A DNA stretch of 57,318 nt from Verrucomicrobiaceae bacterium (GTDB lineage: Bacteria; Verrucomicrobiota; Verrucomicrobiia; Verrucomicrobiales; V1-33), in assembly GCA_027483175.1 (NCBI GenBank), contig JAIXVE010000332.1:1-57318 (forward strand), read 5' to 3'. Position 1 is the first letter of the stretch; the number at the start of each line of letters is the position of its first letter. This document shows, piece after piece, positions 17,084 through 25,535 of the stretch. Under the pieces are notes generated by a model. The model worked only from the letters and a program-made list of their open reading frames with translations. It ran no database searches and was not told the DNA's origin. The translations under genes and the position numbers were made by a program.

Positions 17084-19159
17084 TCAGGGATCGTCGCCCC
17101 CGGAATCCGCCGCACCAGCCGCATCCACATCGAAAATCAGATACGGATCCATCGTCAGATCCGAACTCCCCAGATCGTCATTGTGCGCCTCGATCGCAAT
17201 CACATTCACCCCCGGCCGCAGCAGGCCTTTCGCCGATCCTAGCGGAAAATACTGATACTTCCGGTCCGCCTCATGCGGACTCACCCCACGCACCGTATCC
17301 AGCGACCCGCTCTCCACATTCGCTCGCACCACTTCCCGCCCGTTCAGGTAACAGATGAATCCGTCATCGTAACTCACCGCCAGTCCCAGCCGACTCAGAT
17401 CCTCGTCCCCCTTCAGCGTGAAATTCCTCCGCAGACACACATACTTGTACTTGCCCCGCATGTCCGCCAGCAGGGTCGCATCGTCTGCATCATCATAACC
17501 AAATCCCGCCGCCCCCGTCTTCCATCCCGTCACCGTCGCCGCACCCGCCCAGTTCGCCGCCGGCTTCGCTCCCGCCAGATACTGCCAATCCGCACCCTTT
17601 GGAATCAGCGCCCGATACCGCGCCGGCAGCTTCCCCGCCGCCACCCCCGCACCCTCCTTGCCGTCAGGCGTCGCCACCGGTACCGCCGCCGGCCCATGCA
17701 CTTCCCCCAGCCTAACCGGAGCCGCCATCCGCACCACCGGCACGTTCCCCTCCTTCACAATCCGGAAGGTATCCCGCACCTCTCCCTTCTCATTGATCAT
17801 CCGCGACGTCAGGGTCTTCCCCTCCACGTCTATCAGCACCGACCCGAACTCCACCCACGTCACCTTCATCACCGGCGACGCCGTCTTCTTCCGCCCTAGC
17901 GTCGTCCCTCCATGCCCAGCCACCATCGCCACCGTCCCGTGATGCGGCTGCAACCCCGCACTCTTCCGGTACGCCCCGTCCCCACCCGGATCGCCATCCC
18001 CGTCATTCAGCACCACTCCGGCCGCCGTCGTCGGCGTCGCATACGCCCCGTCAATCAGCATCGACCGCTCGTAAATATGCGAATGCCCGCACAACACCAG
18101 ATCCACCCCCGCACTCTCCAGGATCGGCAGAATCAGCTCCCGCATCTCCACCAGCTCAAACGCCTTCTTCCGGTCGTCACTGTCGTGCGTCCCCTTCGTG
18201 TACGGCGGATGATGCCAGAACGCCACTAGCCAATCCCCCTTCGCTCGCTCCAGATCAGCCTTCAGCCACTGCGCCATCGCTCCATCAGGCTGCCGCGATG
18301 TATCAAACGAATTCAGACTGATGAAATGCACCCCACCAGCATCAAACGAATAATAACTCTCCGTCCCGCTCGCCACCCCGCCACTCTGTCCCGCCCGCGG
18401 CGTCACATAACAATCATAATACGGCCCCTTCCCCGTCGCACTCTTTGACGACCTCCCCTCGTGATTCCCAAACGCCGGAAAACAACACGTGTTCCTCAGC
18501 GTCGCCTCGTACGGCTCGAAAAAATACCCCTGAAACTCGGAATCCAACCCAGACCCGTACGCCATATCCCCCACATGCAGATACAAATCCGGATAACGCT
18601 TCTCACGCCCCGCCACCCGCCGCATCGCCTCATGAATCTGCGCCTGCACCCGGTTCCCCGTCCCGCTGTCCCCCACCACCCACAACCGCATCGGCCGCGC
18701 CACCGCACTCAGCGTCCGGAACGTGTAAGTCCCGTCCGCCGCCGTCAGCCGCTTCTCCCCGTCATACACTCCGTAATGCCACAACGAATCGGCCGGCAAT
18801 CCCCCGATCGCCACCTCGTACTGCGTCGTGCCCGCAGGAGCCCCCGCTAGCAATCCAATCCCGCCCTTCCCGCCCCCGTCAGCCTCCGCCCGCGACACCA
18901 CCACCGCATCACCACTCACCTCGCGATCTAACTTATCAACCCTGCTCCCATACCGCAGCACCGGTCGCCCCACCGCACTTCGCGTCCGCCACACCACCGT
19001 CACCCCCTGCGCCGTCGCACACTGCAAATACGGCCCCCGCGTGAATCCCCCAGCATCCCCCGCCTCCGCACCAACCACCACCCCGGCAAACCACCCCATC
19101 AACAGCGCCGCACCCGCTCCTCGGTACGCCCCACCAGCCCGTCTGGCAGAAATCCTCAT
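17084..19159 (-). CDS. Secreted purple-acid-phosphatase-like metallophosphoesterase
   Basis: 691 residues with an N-terminal signal (GAALLMGWFAGVVVGAEA). A fibronectin-type N-domain (about 40-150, RGPYLQCATAQGVTVVWRT) typical of purple acid phosphatases precedes the metallophosphatase core: GDSGTGN (163-169), GDMAYG (197-202), GNHE (231-234), HHPPY (316-320) and GHSHIYER (358-365), all metal-ligand motifs intact. After about residue 500 a further module (GKYKYVCLRRNFTLKGDEDL, GFICYLNGREVVRANVESG, GVNVIAIEAHN) resembles a carbohydrate-binding-type jelly roll. It would hydrolyse phosphomonoesters outside the cytoplasm. Its ATG overlaps the upstream gene's TGA by four bases, indicating coupling. 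Confidence 0.88.
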   Translation of the reverse strand: MRISARRAGGAYRGAGAALLMGWFAGVVVGAEAGDAGGFTRGPYLQCATAQGVTVVWRTRSAVGRPVLRYGSRVDKLDREVSGDAVVVSRAEADGGGKGGIGLLAGAPAGTTQYEVAIGGLPADSLWHYGVYDGEKRLTAADGTYTFRTLSAVARPMRLWVVGDSGTGNRVQAQIHEAMRRVAGREKRYPDLYLHVGDMAYGSGLDSEFQGYFFEPYEATLRNTCCFPAFGNHEGRSSKSATGKGPYYDCYVTPRAGQSGGVASGTESYYSFDAGGVHFISLNSFDTSRQPDGAMAQWLKADLERAKGDWLVAFWHHPPYTKGTHDSDDRKKAFELVEMRELILPILESAGVDLVLCGHSHIYERSMLIDGAYATPTTAAGVVLNDGDGDPGGDGAYRKSAGLQPHHGTVAMVAGHGGTTLGRKKTASPVMKVTWVEFGSVLIDVEGKTLTSRMINEKGEVRDTFRIVKEGNVPVVRMAAPVRLGEVHGPAAVPVATPDGKEGAGVAAGKLPARYRALIPKGADWQYLAGAKPAANWAGAATVTGWKTGAAGFGYDDADDATLLADMRGKYKYVCLRRNFTLKGDEDLSRLGLAVSYDDGFICYLNGREVVRANVESGSLDTVRGVSPHEADRKYQYFPLGSAKGLLRPGVNVIAIEAHNDDLGSSDLTMDPYLIFDVDAAGAADSGGDDP

Positions 19160-20826
19160 TTGCCGATCAGTTCCCGGAATTCCTTCTCCAGTGCCTCCGG
19201 CGTCGGCGGCACCGCCTGCGGCTGAGGCACCACCCGCGGCCGCTCACTCCCAGGCACGGCCTCAGGCCTCGGTCGCCCACCTCCCGGCACCGGCTCAGGC
19301 CGCTCCACCTCCAGCGCCCCGCCCTCTCCAGGAGCCGCCGGAAACGTGTCCGTCAACGCTCCCGCTTTCCCACCCAGCGAAAACCCAATCGTCGACACCC
19401 CGTTCCGCACCGGCGGAAACACACTCGGCCCGCCATCCGGCCCGCTCCGCGGCAATAGCAACTCCGAAACCTCCAGCACTAGCTTCCCCTCCACCTCGCC
19501 ACTCGCCGCCACCGTCACCGCACCCCTCATCCGCAACGCGCCATCACGATCCGCCGCCACATCCGTCAGCTCCAGCCCGGCCGCCGTCCATTTGAAATGC
19601 CCACGCACCGCATTGAACTCCATCAGCGTCAAATCCCGCCGCCCTAACGCCAGCGCAATCCGGTTCACAAACGGCAACCCCCTCAGCACCCCCGCTCGCA
19701 CCACAAACTCCCCCTCCAGCGCACGCGGCGCTCCCTCCCCGAACGCCGCACTCCACTTCGCCGTCGGAATCCGCAGGCTCCCCGCCAGATGATCCGTCCA
19801 CCCAGGCAGCAGGAAATACTTGATCGGCACTTCCGCCGTACTCACATCCAGCTCCACACCCCCATCCGGTGCCAGCACCGCCTTCCCGCTGATCGCCGCC
19901 ACCGCACCCCCCGGCAACCCCAGCCGCCCACCCGTAATCGTCACCTCCCGTCCCTTCAGCGTCCCATTCAAACTCACCACGTCCGACGTCGGAAACCCCG
20001 AAAGCACCAACTCCCCACGCGCCGCACTCGCCTCCCATCCACCAGTCGCCAATGGCTTGAACGCCAGATCCATTCCCCGAAATCCCTCTTCCATCCCCCC
20101 TGGCCCAGCCCACGTCAGCCCAAGACTCGCCACCCGCCCGCGATCCACCGCTATCAGTGACGGCTCCGGCGATATCCCCATCCGCATCCCCCCCTCGCCC
20201 GCCCCGCCACCCACCGGCAACGGCACCAAATCCACACTGTCCGCAGGAAGCGCCGTCCTCACAGGATTAAACCGCACCTTCCCCTCCCTCACCAAGACAC
20301 TCGTCACCCCCCACTCGCTCCCCACCCACGACGACTTCGTCAGCAATGCACTCGCATCCTGAAACTCCGCACTCTCCGCCAGCATCCCCGGCCCAGGCTG
20401 CACATGAATCGCCTCCACCGACAACGAACCACCCCCACCCTCACTCACCCGCTCAAAGGCCACCGTCACCCCGGACAATCTCGAAACCGTCCGCCCCAGC
20501 GCCAACCGGAACGCCTCGCTCTCAATCCGCATCTTGCTGATCCACCGAAACCCAAACCACCCACCCACCGCCAGTCCCAGCAACAGCACCCCACCCGCTA
20601 TCAGCATCGTCCGCCGCCGCTTCGCCACCTTCACCGGTTGATGCGACCTTCTCCTCCTCCGCCGACCCTGCCCATCCCCTCCCCCGCTCCGCAACTGCTC
20701 CATCATCTCGTCCACCGTATAGTGACTCTTCACCGCGCCCGCAGGCACAGCCCCGGAATCCCGCGGCGGCGGAATCGCTCCTCGCTGAGGTGTCGGTGAC
20801 GACTCGGAATCAGTAGGCGGAATCAC
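19156..20826 (-). CDS. Single-pass membrane protein with AsmA-like periplasmic region
   Basis: 556 residues from a GTG at 20826. Residues 1-70 are cytoplasmic and basic (GQGRRRRRRSHQPVKVAKRR), followed by one membrane span (about 74-95, MLIAGGVLLLGLAVGGWFGF). The long periplasmic part reads as repeated beta-strand layers such as SGEVEGKLVLEVSELLLPRS, ELVLSGFPTSDVVSLNGTLK and ALEGEFVVRAGVL, the style of AsmA/DUF748-type envelope proteins, though no exact family is identified. The C-terminus is Pro/Arg-rich (PEPVPGGGRPRPEAVPGSER). It follows the secretin by 80 bp and overlaps the phosphatase, so it probably sits in one operon with an outer-membrane pore. A role bridging inner membrane and secretin is speculation. 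Confidence 0.65.
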   Translation of the reverse strand: MIPPTDSESSPTPQRGAIPPPRDSGAVPAGAVKSHYTVDEMMEQLRSGGGDGQGRRRRRRSHQPVKVAKRRRTMLIAGGVLLLGLAVGGWFGFRWISKMRIESEAFRLALGRTVSRLSGVTVAFERVSEGGGGSLSVEAIHVQPGPGMLAESAEFQDASALLTKSSWVGSEWGVTSVLVREGKVRFNPVRTALPADSVDLVPLPVGGGAGEGGMRMGISPEPSLIAVDRGRVASLGLTWAGPGGMEEGFRGMDLAFKPLATGGWEASAARGELVLSGFPTSDVVSLNGTLKGREVTITGGRLGLPGGAVAAISGKAVLAPDGGVELDVSTAEVPIKYFLLPGWTDHLAGSLRIPTAKWSAAFGEGAPRALEGEFVVRAGVLRGLPFVNRIALALGRRDLTLMEFNAVRGHFKWTAAGLELTDVAADRDGALRMRGAVTVAASGEVEGKLVLEVSELLLPRSGPDGGPSVFPPVRNGVSTIGFSLGGKAGALTDTFPAAPGEGGALEVERPEPVPGGGRPRPEAVPGSERPRVVPQPQAVPPTPEALEKEFRELIGK

Positions 20827-20906
20827 GCAAAATACAGAAATTTCGGCCGTCCCAGCACCAGCGGCGGTCTCCCGCTGAACCTCCCCGGCTAGTCATAAAA
20901 GAACAA

Positions 20907-23450
20907 TCAGCGCAACAAAATGCCCTCACCCTCAGCTTCGCTCGGCTCAGCCGCCGCAGCCTCCGCCGCACGCCCGCCAGCAGTCGCCGCCCCACCAGAT
21001 GGATCGATGATGTTGACCGAAACCAGATAGATCATCACCTTCCTCGAGTCCCGCTGCACCTGACTCTTGAACAACCGCCCCACCACCGGAAGACTCCCCA
21101 GCACCGGAACCTTGTCGTTGATCGTCTCGGACTTCTCCTGCCTCAATCCACCGATCGCCACCGTCTCCCCGTCATAAACCATCACCTGCGCCGCCGCCGC
21201 CGTCTTCGAAAACACCGGCTGAATAATCCGGTTCTCCGTCAGCACCACCTGCCCGTTCGTAATCGGCGTCCCGTAATTGATAAACCCGTCAAACTCACTG
21301 AACACCACCGACAAATCCAGATTCACCGTGTAACCGTCATCCCCAACCGTCGGCTCCACCTCAATCGTCGACCCAATGTCCCGCGGCGTGAACGAATTCG
21401 GATTCGCCGGCGTCACCGGAAAATTATTCGACGCCTGCGCTCCCTGAATCTGCAGCCCTCCCCCAGGAGCAAGATTCAGCGTCCCACCTCCCCCGAAATT
21501 CTGCGGAATCTGCGGCGGATCAAACTCCGAAGGATACAGCATCGTCCGCCCGGAAAACCCAGTCGCCTTCTGCCCGCTCTTCACCACCACCGATTGCGCA
21601 GTCGCCACATCCACCCCCTTCTTCTGATCCAATCCCCGCATCAGGGTCTGAAAACGCGGATTCGTCATCACCCCGGCAATCGACGCCATATACGGCGGCC
21701 GCGCCGCACTCACCGCCGTCGCCCCCTGCCCACTCAGCAGGGTGTCAATCGACGCCGCTTTGCTCAAATCCAGCGAACTCCTCAACCCACCCGTCAACGG
21801 CCCCTGCGTCACATTGAACGTCGCTTCAATCGACCGGAAATCCGTCGTCCCAGGCGTCCCCACTGACGGTGCCGCCCCCAACTCCCCACCCGCCGCCGTC
21901 CCGCCCGCCGCAAACATCCCGCTGCTCCCCACCTGCGACGGCTCCAGAAACCAGTCAAATCCCAGCTCCCGCAGATTCGTCTGCCCGCACTGCAACTGCG
22001 TCACCTTGATCACCACCTGCTTCTGCTCCGTCGCCACCAACCCGTCCGTCAGACTCGCCACCAGATCCAACCCCTCCTCCGTATTCGTCACCGTCAGCAT
22101 GTTCTGCGTCGGATTGTAAGAAGCCGACGCCCCTTCCGGAAACGGCACCCCCGCACGCGCCAGAAACTCCGCCGCACCAAGCCTCCTCAGCCGCGGCCGA
22201 CTGCTGTCCGCCGTCGCCGCAGACCCAGCAAACGGATCACCCGCCGCAGCCGTCTCCGCCGCTGCCGGCGTCGTATTCAAAAACCCAGGCGGCACCCGGA
22301 ACTGACGCGTCGTCATCCCGCCTCCACCCGTCGCATACACCACCACCGCCGACGCATCCACCCGGAACCTCGTGTCCGTCACCTCGCAAATCGACCGCAG
22401 CGCATCACGCACCGTCACATTCCGCAAATCCAGCGTCACCGACTTGATGTCCCCCGCCGCCTTCGTCCCCGCGTTCCACACAATGTTCACCCCGCGGCTG
22501 TTCTCGTCCGGCGACACCGCATCCGCTTCCGCTGACTTCCGCGCTAGATACGTCAGCGCGTCCGACACCGGCAAATCCGAGACACTGAACCGCGGAATCC
22601 TCAGCGCATCCAGTTTGATCGCCACCGAACTCTGCGGCACATACGCCTCAGGCCCCGATACCTTCCCCACTCCCGGCACCACCGCCCTCACCGGCACCGC
22701 CGTCTCCCACTGACGGTCCACTTCATTCAGCATCTTCGCCCGCGTGTAGTCCCGCTCGGACCTCAGGTGATTCGAAATATACCGCTCCACCTCTTCCAAC
22801 CCGCGCCGCGCCGCCACGTTCGTCTCATCAACCGCCAGCACCTGATTGTACGCCGCCTTCGCCGCCCGGTAATCCCCAATGTCCCGGTGCCCACCCGCCA
22901 GTCGCAGCAACTGCCGCACTTTGTCCACGCTCTCGGAATGCCTCGGCGTCAGCGCCGGATTGTACTGATCCGGATCCTTCAAATCCTCCTTCAACGCCTT
23001 CGCCGCCTCCGACGACGGATCCATCCCCTCCGTCAGCGTCTCATTCAACAACGCCGCCGCCTTCTCATACTCCCCACGCGTCGCCAGCGTCTCCGCATGC
23101 CTCGTCGCCGCATCCCCAAACCGCTTCGTCGCCGCCGCCCGCAATTCCCTCACCGCCGTCGCCCCGGACGGCAATGCCGCCACCGCTTCCCGAAACTTCT
23201 GCAAAGCATCCCCGTCATTCCCCGCACTCACCAGCGCATCACCCTCCGCCATCAACTCCCGTGCCCGCGCCGCCTGTGCCTCTCGCCGCTGCGCCTCGGA
23301 CGCCGCCGTCGGCGCACCCACCACACTCTCCACCATCGGCCCGCTCCATAGCATCCCGGCTGCAAACGCAAGCGACAGCGCCGCCTGAGGTCGGCGGTTC
23401 CATCGGTAAATTGACTTCGCTGTGGTGGCGGCGTCTGGTCCGGTGCGCAT
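20907..23450 (-). CDS. Amuc_1098-type type IV pilus / type II secretion secretin
   Basis: 847 residues. A signal-like segment (AALSLAFAAGMLWSGPMVES) is followed by a helical TPR-like region (about 50-230, ARELMAEGDALVSAGNDGDA, YRAAKAAYNQVLAVDETNVA). An STN-like or N-domain part follows (about 275-390, SVTLDLRNVTVRDALRSICE), and the secretin pore domain occupies about 560-800, with MLYPSEFDPPQIPQNFGG, FVNYG-like GFINYGTPITNGQV and the conserved YDGETVAIGGLRQEKSETIN and KVPVLGSLPVVGRLFKS. This matches the verrucomicrobial Amuc_1098 family. It forms a multimeric outer-membrane channel for pili or proteins. No pilM, pilN, pilO or ATPase gene lies in the window, so it is separated from the usual cluster. 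First gene of a likely four-gene operon. Confidence 0.88.
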   Translation of the reverse strand: MRTGPDAATTAKSIYRWNRRPQAALSLAFAAGMLWSGPMVESVVGAPTAASEAQRREAQAARARELMAEGDALVSAGNDGDALQKFREAVAALPSGATAVRELRAAATKRFGDAATRHAETLATRGEYEKAAALLNETLTEGMDPSSEAAKALKEDLKDPDQYNPALTPRHSESVDKVRQLLRLAGGHRDIGDYRAAKAAYNQVLAVDETNVAARRGLEEVERYISNHLRSERDYTRAKMLNEVDRQWETAVPVRAVVPGVGKVSGPEAYVPQSSVAIKLDALRIPRFSVSDLPVSDALTYLARKSAEADAVSPDENSRGVNIVWNAGTKAAGDIKSVTLDLRNVTVRDALRSICEVTDTRFRVDASAVVVYATGGGGMTTRQFRVPPGFLNTTPAAAETAAAGDPFAGSAATADSSRPRLRRLGAAEFLARAGVPFPEGASASYNPTQNMLTVTNTEEGLDLVASLTDGLVATEQKQVVIKVTQLQCGQTNLRELGFDWFLEPSQVGSSGMFAAGGTAAGGELGAAPSVGTPGTTDFRSIEATFNVTQGPLTGGLRSSLDLSKAASIDTLLSGQGATAVSAARPPYMASIAGVMTNPRFQTLMRGLDQKKGVDVATAQSVVVKSGQKATGFSGRTMLYPSEFDPPQIPQNFGGGGTLNLAPGGGLQIQGAQASNNFPVTPANPNSFTPRDIGSTIEVEPTVGDDGYTVNLDLSVVFSEFDGFINYGTPITNGQVVLTENRIIQPVFSKTAAAAQVMVYDGETVAIGGLRQEKSETINDKVPVLGSLPVVGRLFKSQVQRDSRKVMIYLVSVNIIDPSGGAATAGGRAAEAAAAEPSEAEGEGILLR

Positions 23451-23547
23451 AGGTGTTTCCCCTGGATAGGGGTCGGGAGATTAGGACGAGAGCAGCCGTT
23501 TGTAACGGGAAAAATTCAGGATTTTACAGCCCAGCCCGCTCCCCCCC

Positions 23548-25458
23548 TCAAAGCCGCACTTCGATCTTCTCCCCAAACCCGCTCAAATCCACCCCCACAC
23601 CCGAAAAACTCACCCCATCCGGCCGGTCCCGCCCCACCCGAATCGTGTGCCTCCACCCCCCAAAAACCGGCGGCCTGAACTCCGGCCCCCGCACCCGCCT
23701 CGTGTACAGCACCTCCCCGCTCCCCTCGTCCACCACCTGCACCACCGCCGTCTCCGCACCCGAAATCACCAGCTTCGGCAGCCACGCCCTCGGCGTCCGC
23801 CCGTCATTCGCCCCCATCGGCACCGTCACCGGCCACCCCGGAAACTGCCCCTCCCCAAACCGCGGCCAGCACTCAAACGTCACCGTCCCCTTCTCCTTGT
23901 TGAACCGCGCCAGCCCGTACCCGTCCGCCCGCTGCTTCTCATCCGCCATCTTCACAGGATTCGCATACGCCAGCATGCTGATCCGATTCCCCAACCCATC
24001 CCGGTAATCCCCAGTCCACGGCAACGGACTCCCCGCCACCGCATTCGGCCCCGCCTTCTCGTCCGCAGGATGCCACCACCGCCCGTAGATCGTGTTCACC
24101 AGCGCCGGACTCGTGAACGCATACGGCCCGTCTCCCCATTCCTCAATCCCATGCCGCACCAGCACCCCAAGATGCTGGTCCCCGCACAAATGCACCGCCC
24201 CCGCCCGCCTCATTTCCGCCAGCGCCCGGTTCCGCTGCGTCTGCGGCCACCCATTGCAATCCAGATCCGCCAGCAACCGCTCGTCTTCCTTCCCATGCAT
24301 GTGCACCGCCCCGCAGAACGCCGTCTGCGACAGCACGCACTTCAGCTGCGCCCCGCCCCAATCCTCACCCCACTCCCTCAGAAACCGGTGCTGCCTCTCC
24401 CCCAGCAACTCCAGCCCCGGCAGATCAATCGTCCGCGGATCATAACCCGGATCATTGATGTGATCCGGCCGCGGCCCTAACTGCGGTATCTTCCCCTTCG
24501 GCCCGCTCTTGAACTTCCGGTCCTCCAGAATCGCAAAATCAATCCCACCCACACGCAATCTCGTGAAGTACACCGTGATCCCACGCTCCACTGGCACCGG
24601 ATCCACCGGATCCGGCAAATGCCACGTCTGCTGCCGCTGCACCAGATTCACATACGCCGGCGGAAACATGTACCCGCCATCCGCTCCCGCCGGATGCACC
24701 GACTCCTTCCCATTCTCACCCCACAAGTTAGGATGCCCCACATCGTGATCGTCCGGAATCGTCACCACCGGCCGGTCCCGCAACACGTCACGGAACTGCA
24801 GCCCGAACTCAATCCACCCCGCCGTATGCTCCGTGTGCCGGTACGTCTGGTCCCCCGCAAAGAATAACAGATCCGGGTCTTGCCGCCGCAGCCGCTCGAT
24901 GATCTCAGGCCGCGCCCCCGTCGTCCGGCTCGAATTGCACGACAGGCTCGCCACCGTGATCTCCGCCTTCTCCGCAGGATCCCGCCGGATCCGCCCGCTG
25001 AAAACCGCCGCCTCGCCATGCCGCACGCGGTACGCCGCATCCCGCCCCGCATCCCATCCCTCCACACGAAAATGCGCACTCCAACCCGGATACTCCACCG
25101 CCGCACGCGCCACCTCCACCCAGCCACCATCACGCTCCACCTCCAACCGCGCCTCCCGCGCCTCCCCAGGCTTCAGCGGATACAACTGCGCCGTCATCTT
25201 CAACACCCCGCGATCCTGCGTGTACACCGCAAACGCCACCACCTCATCGCGCGCCACCTCCATCGACGGCGGCGGATTCATCCCGCCCGCACGCTTCTCC
25301 CACCACGCCCCAGTCGCTAGCGAATCCAGTTTCGCATGCTTCGCTCCAAATAACTCCGCCGATTCCGCCTCCGCCGCCCTCACCATTCCCCCGGCCAGCT
25401 GCAACGCCGACATCATCGCCACACCATAACAAATCGAATCCAGCGCTCGCATCATCAC
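23548..25458 (-). CDS. PhoD-like alkaline phosphatase/phosphodiesterase, exported
   Basis: 636 residues; the start cluster MMMRAL leaves the first Met uncertain by one or two codons. An N-terminal hydrophobic stretch (YGVAMMSALQLAGGMVRAAE) is a probable signal peptide; the twin-arginine motif usual for PhoD is not evident. An Ig-like N-domain is followed by the metallophosphatase core: ITVASLSCNSSRTTGARPEI, DPDLLFFAGDQTYRH, PVVTIPDDHDVGHPNLWGEN and GAVHLCGDQHLGVLVRHG. These supply the Asp, His and Asn metal ligands. It lies 97 bp upstream of the secretin on the same strand, with no terminator seen between. It probably releases phosphate from esters in the periplasm or outside. Confidence 0.85.
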   Translation of the reverse strand: MMMRALDSICYGVAMMSALQLAGGMVRAAEAESAELFGAKHAKLDSLATGAWWEKRAGGMNPPPSMEVARDEVVAFAVYTQDRGVLKMTAQLYPLKPGEAREARLEVERDGGWVEVARAAVEYPGWSAHFRVEGWDAGRDAAYRVRHGEAAVFSGRIRRDPAEKAEITVASLSCNSSRTTGARPEIIERLRRQDPDLLFFAGDQTYRHTEHTAGWIEFGLQFRDVLRDRPVVTIPDDHDVGHPNLWGENGKESVHPAGADGGYMFPPAYVNLVQRQQTWHLPDPVDPVPVERGITVYFTRLRVGGIDFAILEDRKFKSGPKGKIPQLGPRPDHINDPGYDPRTIDLPGLELLGERQHRFLREWGEDWGGAQLKCVLSQTAFCGAVHMHGKEDERLLADLDCNGWPQTQRNRALAEMRRAGAVHLCGDQHLGVLVRHGIEEWGDGPYAFTSPALVNTIYGRWWHPADEKAGPNAVAGSPLPWTGDYRDGLGNRISMLAYANPVKMADEKQRADGYGLARFNKEKGTVTFECWPRFGEGQFPGWPVTVPMGANDGRTPRAWLPKLVISGAETAVVQVVDEGSGEVLYTRRVRGPEFRPPVFGGWRHTIRVGRDRPDGVSFSGVGVDLSGFGEKIEVRL

Positions 25459-25476
25459 ACCACCCCATCACGGCAG

Positions 25477-25515
25477 AAAAAAGCCGGTGCCACCGCAAAT
25501 CGCGATGGCACCGGC
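25477..25515 (-). terminator. Rho-independent terminator of the giant repeat gene
   Basis: Read on the minus strand, GCCGGTGCCA pairs perfectly with TGGCACCGGC around a 13-base loop and is followed by six T. It separates the giant repeat protein gene from the PhoD-like gene downstream. Confidence 0.93.
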
Positions 25516-25535
25516 ATCAACTATCTCTCAGCCAA

